NCBI RefSeq assembly: GCF_039539445.1
Contig: NZ_BAABDD010000003.1
Location: 274,282-338,281 of the forward strand
Direction of reading: 5' to 3'
DNA: 64,000 nucleotides
DNA from: Salinactinospora qingdaonensis
GTDB lineage: Bacteria; Actinomycetota; Actinomycetes; Streptosporangiales; Streptosporangiaceae
A program made the position numbers and the translations under genes. Under the pieces are notes generated by a model. It worked only from the letters and a program-made list of their open reading frames with translations. It did no database searches and was not told where the DNA came from. The first letter of the stretch is position 1; every line of letters begins with the position of its first letter. Shown here piece after piece: positions 7,746-15,453 of the stretch.

Positions 7746-8746
7746 GCCAAGAGGCCGAACGCGGTGCCACGCTGCTGAACGTAGAAGAGTTGTCCGTCGA
7801 GGTGCTGACCTCGACCGGCTGGACCGGCGTCACCGACACCGTGTCGTTCCAGCTGCGCCGCGGCGAGGTGATGGGGCTGGTGGGCGAGTCCGGGTGCGGC
7901 AAGTCCACCACGGCGCTGGCGCTCATGGGGCTACTGCCTAAAGCGAGCGCGCGCGTGGCCTCGGGCACGGTGTGGCTGGACGGCACCGACCTGTACTCGC
8001 TGTCGCGACGCCAGTGGGAGGACCTCCGCGGCGACGACATCTCGATGATCTTCCAGGAGCCGATGTCGAGCCTGCACCCCGCTTTCACAGTCGGCGAGCA
8101 GATCGCCGAGTCGGTGCGGCGCCACCGCGACCTCGGCCGCCGCGACGCCTGGCAGCGCGCCGTCGCCCTGCTGGAGAAGGTCGGCATGCCCGAGGCACGC
8201 GCCCGCGCCACCTGCTACCCCCACGAGTTCTCCGGCGGCATGCTGCAACGGGTGCTCATCGCGATCGCGCTGGCCTGCGAACCGAAGGTGCTGGTCGCCG
8301 ACGAACCCACCACCGCCCTCGACGTGACCGTCCAAGCCCAGATCCTGGACCTGCTGCGCAGCATGGGCGCCGAGTTCGACCTGTCGATCCTGCTGGTCAC
8401 CCACGACCTCGACGTGGTGGCCGACATCTGCGACGAGGTGGTGGTGATGTACGCCGGGCAGGTGGTGGAGCAGGCCACGGTCAAGGAGTTCCTGCACGCG
8501 CCCCGCCACCCCTACAGCCGGGCGCTGTTGGCCGGGTCGCGGCCCGACGGCGACGACAGCACCGAACTGCACTGGATTCCCGGCGCGCCCCCGACGCCGG
8601 GAGCGCTGCCGCCGGGGTGCCGCTTCGAGCCCCGCTGCGCCCACGCCCACGACCGGTGCCGGGCCGAGGAGATCGCCCTGCAACGCCACCCCGATGGGAG
8701 CGCGCACCGGTGCGTGCTCGATCTGAGCGCCCCGAGAGGTGAGTAA
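7742..8746 (+). CDS. ABC transporter ATP-binding protein, DppD/OppD type
   Basis: A 334-residue ATPase energising the importer. Walker A GESGCGKST (residues ~44-52), a Q-loop (IFQEPMSSLHP), the signature FSGGMLQR, Walker B V-L-V-A-D-E-P-T-T-A-L-D and switch H-D-L-D are complete. The C-terminal oligopeptide-transporter domain includes CRFEPRCAHAHDRC, four cysteines spaced as in the OppD/OppF family, where they bind an iron-sulfur cluster. It is translationally coupled to the permease by an ATGA overlap and followed by the second ATPase within 2 bp. Confidence 0.94.
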   Translation: MSQEAERGATLLNVEELSVEVLTSTGWTGVTDTVSFQLRRGEVMGLVGESGCGKSTTALALMGLLPKASARVASGTVWLDGTDLYSLSRRQWEDLRGDDISMIFQEPMSSLHPAFTVGEQIAESVRRHRDLGRRDAWQRAVALLEKVGMPEARARATCYPHEFSGGMLQRVLIAIALACEPKVLVADEPTTALDVTVQAQILDLLRSMGAEFDLSILLVTHDLDVVADICDEVVVMYAGQVVEQATVKEFLHAPRHPYSRALLAGSRPDGDDSTELHWIPGAPPTPGALPPGCRFEPRCAHAHDRCRAEEIALQRHPDGSAHRCVLDLSAPRGE

Positions 8747-8747
8747 G

Positions 8748-9764
8748 GTGTCCCGCGACATATTGACACTCGACGACGTACACGTCGCGTTCTCGCCGCA
8801 GGGCCTGTTCCGGCGGCGCACCGCCCCGGTGCGGGCGGTACGCGGGGTCAGCCTCGGCGTGGGCGAGGCCGAGTCGGTGGGTCTGGTGGGCGAGTCCGGG
8901 TGCGGCAAGTCCACGCTGGGTCGGGTGGCCGTGCGGCTGCTGTCGCCCACCTCAGGCACCGTGTCGTTCCAGGGCCAGGCCATCCAGGCGCTGCCCGAAC
9001 GTCGGATGCGCCCGCTGCGGCCGGGGTTGCAGATGGTGTTCCAGGACCCCTACTCGTCGCTGGACCCGTCCATGACGGTGGGCGACAGCGTCGCCGAACC
9101 GCTACGCGTGCACGAGCGGCTTTCCGGCGCCGAGCGCCGGGCGCGCGGGCGGGAGATGCTGCACCTGGTGGGGTTGGAGGAGCGCCACCTCGACCGCTAC
9201 CCCCACGAGTTCTCCGGCGGGCAGCGCCAGCGGGTGGCGCTGGCGCGGGCGCTGATCCTGAACCCGCAGGTGGTGGTGTGCGACGAGGCGACCAGCGCCG
9301 TGGACGTCTCCACCCAGAACCAGATCCTGGCGCTGCTGCGCGAACTGCGCCACGACCGCGGGATGGGGTTTTTGTTCATCAGCCACAACCTGGCGGCCGT
9401 GCGCCACGTGGCCCAGCGGGTCGCGGTCATGTACCTGGGCAAGGTCGTCGAGACAGGGCCGACCGCGCGGGTGTTCGCCGCGCCGGCCCACCCCTACACC
9501 CACATGCTGTTGACGAGCGCGCCGGGAGCCTCGCGGCGCGGCGCAGGCGGGGCGACGCCGGTGGGAGAACCGCCCAGCCCGGTGAACCCGCCGGCGGGCT
9601 GCCCCTTCCAGACCCGCTGCCCCATGGTGATGGAACGCTGCCGCGTGGAGATGCCGGCGCCCACCCCCGTGGACGGCGGCGGCGAGGTCGCCTGCCACCT
9701 ACAGACCGACGGCCCGCACCTGGCCGGCCGCCCCCTGCCCGAGACACTGCGCGCGGGAGTGTGA
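8748..9764 (+). CDS. ABC transporter ATP-binding protein, DppF/OppF type
   Basis: A 338-residue partner ATPase. Walker A GESGCGKST, Q-loop F-Q-D-P-Y-S-S-L-D-P, signature FSGGQRQRVALARAL, Walker B V-V-C-D-E-A-T-S-A-V-D and switch S-H-N-L are all present, as is the C-terminal motif CPFQTRCPMVMERCR. I place the start at GTG 8748, eight bases after GAGAGG and one base after the preceding stop. GTG 8739 in the same frame would overlap the previous gene. Its stop overlaps the next start (GTGA), so the SDR that follows is made from the same transcript. Confidence 0.92.
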   Translation: MSRDILTLDDVHVAFSPQGLFRRRTAPVRAVRGVSLGVGEAESVGLVGESGCGKSTLGRVAVRLLSPTSGTVSFQGQAIQALPERRMRPLRPGLQMVFQDPYSSLDPSMTVGDSVAEPLRVHERLSGAERRARGREMLHLVGLEERHLDRYPHEFSGGQRQRVALARALILNPQVVVCDEATSAVDVSTQNQILALLRELRHDRGMGFLFISHNLAAVRHVAQRVAVMYLGKVVETGPTARVFAAPAHPYTHMLLTSAPGASRRGAGGATPVGEPPSPVNPPAGCPFQTRCPMVMERCRVEMPAPTPVDGGGEVACHLQTDGPHLAGRPLPETLRAGV

Positions 9765-10753
9765 CCGTGGCCGGCAGCACGGGACCCGGCCCGCCGCTTA
9801 CGGACCGACACACCGCCCCCGGACAGCCGCCCACCCGCCACACCCCCACCCACAAAAACGCGACAGTGGCGGCCGACGACACGGAACCCGGCGTGCTGGC
9901 CGGGCGGGCGGTGGTGGTCACCGGCGCCGGCCAAGGGCTGGGGCGCGCGTACGCGATCCACGCGGCGGGCTGCGGCGCGGCGGTCGTCGTCAACGACGTC
10001 GACGAGGCGCGGGCGCACGAGGTGGCCGAGGAGATCGCGGCGGCCGGCGGCACGGCGGTGGCCGCCGGCCACGACGTCAGCGACGCCGAGCGGGCACGCG
10101 ACCTGATCGAGGTGTGCCAGGACGCCTTCGGCAGCGTGGACGGGCTGATCAACAACGCCGGCCGCTACCACGAGGCGCTGCCCTGGGAGGAAGATCCCGA
10201 ACGGCTGCGCGCGCTCCTGGCGGTCAACGTGCTCGGCACGATGTACTGCGGCGGCGCGGCGGCCGCGGCGATGGCGCGCCAAAGCCACGGGGCGATGGTC
10301 AACGCCTCCTCCGGCGGCGCGTTCGGCTTTCCCGGAACCGGCGCCTACGGGGCGAGCAAGGCGGCGATCCTGTCGCTGACGTACTCGTGGGCACTGGACT
10401 TCGAGCCGGTGGGGCTGCGGGTCAACGCGATCTCGCCGATGGCGGCCACCCGCATGACCAGCAGCGCGTTCGCCCGGTCGCTGGTGCCGGCCGACCGCAC
10501 TCCCGAACGCATCGCCCCGCTGGTGACCTACCTACTCAGCGACCGCGCCGCGGGGGTCACCGGGCAGTTCTTCCGTTTCGACGGGCAGCGGCTGCGGGTG
10601 GTGCCCCAATACGCCTTCAGCGAGCACCCCGAGGTCGAGAACGCGCAGTGGGACGTGGCCGCGGTCGACGCGGCCCTCGCCGGCCCGCTCGCCGACCACC
10701 TGGCCCCCTACGGCGTGGAGCGGGTGGCCCCGCCACGCAGCCGGGGCCGCTGA
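9761..10753 (+). CDS. Short-chain dehydrogenase/reductase
   Basis: A 330-residue NAD(P)-dependent oxidoreductase. A low-complexity Pro/Thr-rich N-terminus of about 40 residues precedes a Rossmann fold with TGAGQGLG, N-N-A-G-R-Y, the catalytic Ser in N-A-S-S-G-G and the active-site Y-G-A-S-K. The C-terminus has an extension beyond the usual 250 residues. The GTG at 9761 overlaps the previous stop; GTG 9767 or 9867 would shorten the odd N-terminus. Being in the importer operon, it probably oxidises or reduces the imported compound or an early intermediate. Substrate unknown. Confidence 0.88.
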   Translation: MTVAGSTGPGPPLTDRHTAPGQPPTRHTPTHKNATVAADDTEPGVLAGRAVVVTGAGQGLGRAYAIHAAGCGAAVVVNDVDEARAHEVAEEIAAAGGTAVAAGHDVSDAERARDLIEVCQDAFGSVDGLINNAGRYHEALPWEEDPERLRALLAVNVLGTMYCGGAAAAAMARQSHGAMVNASSGGAFGFPGTGAYGASKAAILSLTYSWALDFEPVGLRVNAISPMAATRMTSSAFARSLVPADRTPERIAPLVTYLLSDRAAGVTGQFFRFDGQRLRVVPQYAFSEHPEVENAQWDVAAVDAALAGPLADHLAPYGVERVAPPRSRGR

Positions 10754-10854
10754 CCGCGCGACTGGTGACGGGCAGCATGATCCTCGCGCGTGTTGCCGCT
10801 ACGTGCTGTCTTTCGAACGGCTGGGGCGTGGGGTGCGTGGGAATAGTCTTTCGC

Positions 10855-10889
10855 CGCTCGTGCCTCGATCGCTGCGCGATCTCAGCAGC
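10855..10889 (-). repeat. Dispersed hairpin repeat, reverse copy
   Basis: A reverse-oriented copy of the 35-bp repeat. It is preceded by TTTCGAACGGCTGGGG, the flank that accompanies this repeat elsewhere. Confidence 0.8.
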
Positions 10890-11208
10890 CTGGGGGAGGC
10901 GCCGGGTTGAGGTGGCACGGATGTCGGCACTGTTGGCTCGGAACGGGGTGGATGACGGAGGGCAGCGACGGCCAGTAGTGGGCCAGCTGGGCGTTGGATC
11001 GGTGCTGTGAGATGGGAGCGAGGTCACAACGAAGAGCGGCGACGACGAGCGGTGGGCCAGGGAGACGCTGAGTCGGTGCTGTGGGATGGAGGCGAGGTCA
11101 CAACGGAGAGCGGCGACGGGCGGTGGGTTGGGCGGGTGTGGTGTGGGCTCGGGTTCGTTGGGGGCGGGTGCGGGTAGCCGCCGTGGGGTCAGGGAGGGCG
11201 GGGCCATC

Positions 11209-11284
11209 ATGATCATCGCGAGTGTTACTGCTCGGCGACACGGAGAAGTCGAGATCGCTGAGCGACGACACTCGTGATGATCAT
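11209..11284. repeat. Nested long inverted repeat
   Basis: The 17-nt arm at 11209-11225 (ATGATCATC-G-CGAGTGT) pairs with 11268-11284 with one mismatch. Within the loop GCTCGGCGA pairs with TCGCTGAGC with one mismatch. The two stems together could fold into one 76-nt structure. Confidence 0.7.
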
Positions 11285-11457
11285 GGCGAAGCGAAACGCG
11301 ACACACCGGGCATAACACGCCCTGGCAAAGCGCCACGAACCCCCGACCGGCCTTCCCCGAAGGCGGAACGCGCCGCCACCACCCCGAAAGACGCCACAAT
11401 CCCGGCAAACCGGCCCCTAAGCGGTCGCCGCCCCACCCACGACCACCATGATCACGA

Positions 11458-11513
11458 CGAGGATGCCTGATCGGCGATCCTCGATCGCGAGGATCGCCGA
11501 TCAGGCATCCTCG
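11458..11513. repeat. 26-bp perfect palindrome with 4-nt loop
   Basis: The arm at 11458-11483 (starting CGAGGATGCCTGATCGG) is the exact reverse complement of 11488-11513, separated by ATCG. No T-run follows on either side. It could form a cruciform or a strong RNA hairpin, or be a protein or recombinase site. Confidence 0.85.
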
Positions 11514-11600
11514 TGACAGCCACGACGCCCAAACCACCCCCACCATCACACCCGCCCCTCATCCCACCCCCGCCAACAGCACCGGCGCCCAAACCACCCC

Positions 11601-12097
11601 CACCCCAACGCCACCCCAAGCTGCCGAGATCGCGAAGCGATCGAGGCACGAGCGAACAGAGAACACCCCCACGCACCCCGCACGTCAACCGTCCGAAGAC
11701 GGCACCCGGCCGGGAACCCCCAGCCGCAGCATCTGACCGGTCATCACGGCGGCCGCGGGCGAGGCGAGAAACACCAGCAGCTCCAAGAGTTCACCCAGCG
11801 ACTCCCCCAACCCGGCGGCCAAGACGAACACCCCGTTGGCGCGAATACCCGCCTCGACCCACCCCAACGCCACCCCAAGCTGCCGAGATCGCGAAGCGAT
11901 CGAGGCACGAGCGAACAGAGAACACCCCCACGCACCCCGCACGTCAACCGTCCGAGAACGGCACCCGATCGGGAACCCCCAGCCGCAGCATCTGACCGGT
12001 CATCACGGCGGCCGCGGGCGAGGCGAGAAACACCAGCAGCTCCAAGAGTTCACCCAGCGACTCCCCCAACCCGGCGGCCAAGACGAACACCCCGTTG
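11601..12097. repeat. 259-bp tandem duplication of an SDR gene end plus hairpin repeat
   Basis: CACCCCAACGCCACCCC occurs at 11601 and again at 11860, a period of 259 bp. Each unit contains a hairpin repeat (11620-11654 and 11879-11913) and a reverse-strand copy of the last ~50 codons and stop of the SDR gene that starts at 12829. The second unit is cut by the N run at 12098. The first unit encodes a stranded gene tail ending at 11685. Confidence 0.8.
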
Positions 12098-12829
12098 NNN
12101 NNNNNNNNNNNNNNNNNNNNNNNNNNNNNNNNNNNNNNNNNNNNNNNNNNNNNNNNNNNNNNNNNNNNNNNNNNNNNNNNNNNNNNNNNNNNNNNNGGCG
12201 CGAATACCCGCCTCGGCCCATTCCAAGGCCAGCGACCGGGTCAGCGAGGTCAGCGCACTGATGGTGGCCTGCCGGGCGGCGTCAGCGTCATCAGTATCGG
12301 CAGCATCCTCGGCCAGGACGAGGAGCGCGCCGGGGGCGGCGGCCAGCGCGGCGTGGCAGCCGCGGGCCAGCAGGAAAGCCGTCTCCAGCGTGGTGGCCAC
12401 GTCGCCTGGCCAGTCCGACCAATCTGGCCAATCCGGCCGGTCGGGCCGACCGGTTCGGCCATTGCCCGCCGACTTCTGGACCGTCTGGCAGCGGCGCAGG
12501 TCCAGCAGGCACAGGTCTGCTCCGGCCTCCCCCAGCGTGGTGGCCAGCGCGGCGGCGACCGTGTCGGGCTCGGCGAGGTCGCAGGGCAGCGAAGATCCGG
12601 TGAAGGTGGTGGTCAACTGCCACCCGCCGTCGACCGTGGTGGCCGGCTCGCCGCTCTTGGCCGCGGGATCGGGGCGCAGCTCCAGCACGCGCGCACCCGT
12701 GGTGGCCAGCGCCTCGGGTAGGTCGGCGGGCGACGCCGCACCGCCGCCGGGGCCGGGGGTGGGAGTGGCCACGACGACCGTCACGGCGCGCGGTGTCTCG
12801 GGGCGCAGCGAGGCCGGCGGGGCGCTCAT
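11944..12829 (-). CDS. Short-chain dehydrogenase-like protein, interrupted by an assembly gap
   Basis: The part before the gap gives ~210 residues: a Rossmann-like N-terminus without a clean TGxxxGxG motif, a D-L-A-E-P-D-T-V segment, C-L-L-D-L-R-R-C and an SDR helix S-A-L-T-S-L-T-R-S-L-A-L-E-W-A-E-A-G-I-R-A. After the gap the tail resumes as N-G-V-F-V-L-A-A-G-L-G and ends LASPAAAVMTGQMLRLG before a TGA at 11944. The neighbouring duplicate has the I-R-A-N-G-V junction intact, so probably little or no coding sequence is missing. A WPDWSDWPGD low-complexity stretch is unusual. The nucleotide-binding glycines and the Y-x-x-x-K pair are not visible, so activity is doubtful. Its start overlaps the HMG-CoA lyase-type stop (ATGA). 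Confidence 0.65.
12098..12196. other. Assembly gap (99 N)
   Basis: A run of N inside the SDR-like gene. The flanks (CCCGTTG and GGCGCG) are adjacent in the duplicate at 11834-11846, which implies the gap hides additional tandem copies or nothing at all. Confidence 0.99.
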
Positions 12830-13758
12830 CGCCGCCCCTCCCCTGCCGTGTCACCGGCGGGGGCCGGGAACAGGCCGGCGCGGCTGAGCGAACTCGGGGG
12901 TTCGATGCCGAGGGTGTCGGCGAGCCACCGCGCGTCCACGAGCAGCCGCGGCAGGTCCAAGCCGAGGTCGTAGCCCATGCGGCCCAGCGTGTAGGCGAGG
13001 TCTTCGGTGGCGACGTTGCCCGAGGCCGCGGGGGCGAAGGGGCAGCCGCCGACCCCGGCGAGGCTGGCGTCGAGTGCGGTGACGCCCGAGCGCAGCGCCG
13101 CGACCGCGTTGGCGACGCCGGTGCCGCGCGTGTCGTGGAAGTGGGCGCGCAGCGGCACGCCGGGGGCGATCGACGCGGCGGCGGCGAAGCGCTCCTCCAC
13201 GTCGGTGGGCGCGCCCACGCCGATGGTGTCGGCCAGCGCCAACTCGTCGGGGGCCAGCTCGGCGACGGCGCGCAGCACTGCCCGCAGGTGGGCCGGGCTG
13301 ACCTCGCCTTCGAAGGGGCAGCCGAACGCGGCCCCCACGGTCACGGTCAGGCGCACCCCGTCGTCCCTGCTCCGCCCGCGCACGGTCGCCGTGGCGCGCA
13401 GCGCGTCGGCCACCGAGACGCCCTGGTTGCGGCGGCTGAAGGTCTCGGTGGCGAGGACGACCATGTTGACCTCGCGGAAGCCGGCGTCGTGGGCGCGTTG
13501 GTAGCCGCGCTCGTTGAGGACGAGGGCGGTGTGGCGCACGGGGCCGTCGAGCGGCAGCAGCGCGGCGAGGTCGTCGGCGTCGGCCATTTGCGGCACCCGG
13601 TCGGGGCGGACGAAGGCGGTGGCCTCGATGCGGCGGGCGCCGGCGTCGGCGGCGCGGCCGATGAGGGCGCGTTTGTCGGCGGTGGACAGCACGGTCGTCT
13701 CGTTTTGCAACCCGTCGCGCGGCGACACCTCGACGATCTCTGCCGTGGTCACGGACAT
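12826..13758 (-). CDS. Hydroxymethylglutaryl-CoA lyase family enzyme
   Basis: A 310-residue TIM-barrel lyase of the HMGL/DRE-TIM family. It opens with V-S-P-R-D-G-L-Q-N-E, has H-F-H-D-T-R-G-T-G metal-ligand residues and the lyase signature SLAGVGGCPFAPAASGN with the catalytic Cys. Such enzymes split 3-hydroxy-3-methylglutaryl-CoA, or related branched 3-hydroxyacyl-CoA, into acetyl-CoA and a 3-oxoacid, the last step of leucine and isoprenoid breakdown. The ATG follows GGAGGGG. It is divergent from a CoA-transferase gene with an 18-bp palindrome between them, and an SDR-like gene overlaps its 3' end. The presence of a lyase of this kind suggests a methyl-branched substrate. Confidence 0.92.
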   Translation of the reverse strand: MSVTTAEIVEVSPRDGLQNETTVLSTADKRALIGRAADAGARRIEATAFVRPDRVPQMADADDLAALLPLDGPVRHTALVLNERGYQRAHDAGFREVNMVVLATETFSRRNQGVSVADALRATATVRGRSRDDGVRLTVTVGAAFGCPFEGEVSPAHLRAVLRAVAELAPDELALADTIGVGAPTDVEERFAAAASIAPGVPLRAHFHDTRGTGVANAVAALRSGVTALDASLAGVGGCPFAPAASGNVATEDLAYTLGRMGYDLGLDLPRLLVDARWLADTLGIEPPSSLSRAGLFPAPAGDTAGEGRR

Positions 13759-13789
13759 GGCCCCCTCCAGCTACACCACACTCTATTGC

Positions 13790-13807
13790 ATCAACGTTTA
13801 CGTAGAT
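13790..13807. promoter_or_regulatory. 18-bp 7-4-7 operator candidate in a divergent promoter
   Basis: ATCAACG-TTTA-CGTAGAT is centred between the HMG-CoA lyase-type gene (start 13758) and the CoA-transferase gene (start 13838). It shares the 7-4-7 pattern with sites at 29938, 29983 and 30103, so one regulator could control both divergent units. TATAA-like sequence at 13808-13814 may belong to the rightward promoter. Confidence 0.6.
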
Positions 13808-13837
13808 TGTATAACAGGGGGGATAGGAGGACGAAGC

Positions 13838-15046
13838 ATGGTCGAGAGCACGTCAGCGCCACCGCTGGAAGGTATCCGCGTCATCGAGATGGGCTCGTTG
13901 ATCGCCGGGCCGTTCTGCGGGCAACTCCTGGCCGACTACGGCGCGGAGGTGATCAAGTGTGAGCCGCCCGAGGTGGGTGACCCGATGCGCCAGTGGGGCC
14001 GCGAGAAGGCGCGGGGCCGCGCCCTGTGGTGGCCGATCATCGCCCGCAACAAGAAGTCGGTCACCCTGAATCTGCGCACCACCGAGGGCCAGGAGCTGGC
14101 CCGGGAGTTGGCGCGCGGCGCCGACGTGGTGCTGGAGAACTTCCGGCCGGGCACGATGGAGAAGTGGGGCCTGGGCTTCGACGCGCTGTCGGCGCTCAAC
14201 CCCGGGCTGATCATGGTGCGCGTTTCCGGCTTCGGGCAGAACGGCCCCTACGCCACCCGTCCGGGGTATGGCGCGATCGCCGAGGCGATGGGTGGGCTGC
14301 GTTACGTGGTCGGCGACCCGGCCTCGCCGCCGAGTCGGGTGGGGATCAGTCTCGGCGACTCGCTGGCCGCGACCTTCGCCACGATGGGCACGCTGCTCGC
14401 GCTGCGCTCGCGGGAGCGCACCGGAACCGGGCAGGTGGTGGACGCGGCGATCTACGAGGCGGTGCTGGCGCTGATGGAGTCGCTGGTGCCCGAGTATGCG
14501 CTGGCCGATTTCGTGCGCGAGCGCAGCGGCCCGATCCTGCCCAACGTGGCGCCGTCCAACGTCTACCCCACCAAGGACGGGGCGATGGTGCTGATCGCGG
14601 CCAACCAGGACACCGTGTTCCGCCGCCTCGCCGAGGCGATGGGCCGCCCCGAGCTGGGCGCCGACGAACGCTACGCCGGCCACACGGCGCGCGGACAGCA
14701 CCAGGCCGAACTGGACGCGCTCATCGCCGACTGGACCCGCACGCTCAGCGCGGGCGAGCTGACCGATACGCTGCTGCGCCACTCCATCCCGGTGGGCCAG
14801 ATCTACCGCGCCCCGGAGATGCTGGCCGACCCGCACTTCACCGAGCGGGAGAGCATCATCTCCCGCCCCGACCCCGACCTGGGCGACGTGCCGATGCAGA
14901 ACGTCTTCCCCCGCCTGGCCGCCACACCGGGCACCGTGCGCCACGTCGGACCCGCCCTGGGCGAACACAACGACGAGGTCTACCAGGGCCTCCTGGGCCT
15001 GAGCCGGGAACGCTACGACGCACTGCGCACCGCCGGCACGATCTGA
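13838..15046 (+). CDS. CaiB/BaiF family CoA-transferase
   Basis: A 402-residue class III CoA-transferase, which moves CoA from an acyl-CoA donor onto a free acid through an aspartyl-CoA thioester intermediate. Typical motifs are L-E-G-I-R-V-I-E-M-G near the N-terminus, GPFCGQLLADYGAEVIKCE, LDLENFRPG-like V-L-E-N-F-R-P-G, and the catalytic aspartate in G-Q-V-V-D-A-A-I-Y-E. The ATG at 13838 follows TAGGAGGACGAAGC. In-frame codons further upstream antisense the lyase gene and are not used. It probably activates a carboxylic acid for the neighbouring enoyl-CoA hydratase and lyase steps. Confidence 0.93.
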   Translation: MVESTSAPPLEGIRVIEMGSLIAGPFCGQLLADYGAEVIKCEPPEVGDPMRQWGREKARGRALWWPIIARNKKSVTLNLRTTEGQELARELARGADVVLENFRPGTMEKWGLGFDALSALNPGLIMVRVSGFGQNGPYATRPGYGAIAEAMGGLRYVVGDPASPPSRVGISLGDSLAATFATMGTLLALRSRERTGTGQVVDAAIYEAVLALMESLVPEYALADFVRERSGPILPNVAPSNVYPTKDGAMVLIAANQDTVFRRLAEAMGRPELGADERYAGHTARGQHQAELDALIADWTRTLSAGELTDTLLRHSIPVGQIYRAPEMLADPHFTERESIISRPDPDLGDVPMQNVFPRLAATPGTVRHVGPALGEHNDEVYQGLLGLSRERYDALRTAGTI

Positions 15047-15273
15047 GGCTGGACGGCGAGGGCCGGTGGTAAGGGCTCCAGACGTCGATACAGCCTCGGC
15101 TAGCCGATTCGCCGCCGGTGCGCCTGGCGTTAGCATCACCCACCGGCACAGTGAGAAGCTCCATGCTGGCAGCGGCACACTCCGCCCGAAGGGGCCGCGG
15201 CTCGGCGTGACAGGCCGGGTGGCATGGCCGAATACGGCCATCACCGGTGACACGCTCATGACACAGGGTTACT

Positions 15274-15303
15274 TTCCTGGGGAGAGTCCCCCGACCAGGA
15301 AGG
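15274..15303 (+). promoter_or_regulatory. Hairpin covering the ribosome binding site of the small peptide gene
   Basis: TTCCTGG (15274-15280) pairs with CCAGGAA (15295-15301), with inner GGGGA/TCCCC pairing. The right arm includes most of the AGGAAGG ribosome site (15297-15303) that serves the ATG at 15310. Translation could be controlled by melting this stem. Confidence 0.5.
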
Positions 15304-15309
15304 CCCCTG

Positions 15310-15453
15310 ATGGGCGGCAAACACGAAAACCCCGACACGCCCGAGGACGGCGGCAGCGGCGGCAGCGCGGGCACTGACGGCGACAAACCCAACAAGCACG
15401 GCAGCGAAGACTTCCCCACCCCCAGCGGAGACGGGACGGCCCCCGGAAAGTGA
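15310..15453 (+). CDS. 47-residue hydrophilic peptide, candidate imiditide-type RiPP precursor
   Basis: The short gene has a good ribosome site (AGGAAGG) seven bases before its ATG, and its TGA overlaps the GTG of the methyltransferase (GTGA), so the two are translationally coupled. The peptide is rich in Gly, Asp, Pro, Lys and Thr, without hydrophobic stretches or signal peptide. It contains three Asp-Gly pairs (residues 13-14, 23-24, 41-42), the pairs most prone to aspartimide formation, and charged segments such as D-G-D-K-P-N-K-H. A linear charged precursor beside a PIMT homologue is the layout described for imiditides. Which Asp is modified, and whether a leader is cleaved, cannot be told. 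It could instead be an unrelated small acidic protein. Confidence 0.6.
   Translation: MGGKHENPDTPEDGGSGGSAGTDGDKPNKHGSEDFPTPSGDGTAPGK

Larger units (their letters stand above)
10754..11600. other. Non-coding, structure-rich intergenic region
   Basis: I find no credible gene. The region holds a copy of the hairpin repeat (10855-10889, reverse), a 74-bp direct repeat (TCGGTGCTGTG at 10999 and 11073), an interrupted inverted repeat (11209-11284) and a 26-bp perfect palindrome (11458-11513). It leads into a 259-bp tandem array. Confidence 0.7.

Noticed and set aside
8900..9760. A 617-residue frame running into the SDR at 9761
   Set aside because: The upstream portion is an Arg/Pro/Gly-rich shadow of the ATPase gene.
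11458..11513. The 26-bp palindrome as a standard terminator
   Set aside because: No T-run on either side and no gene ends close by.
11685..11942. A separate small gene in the 259-bp repeat
   Set aside because: It is a duplicated tail of the SDR gene fused to the repeat, with no start of its own.
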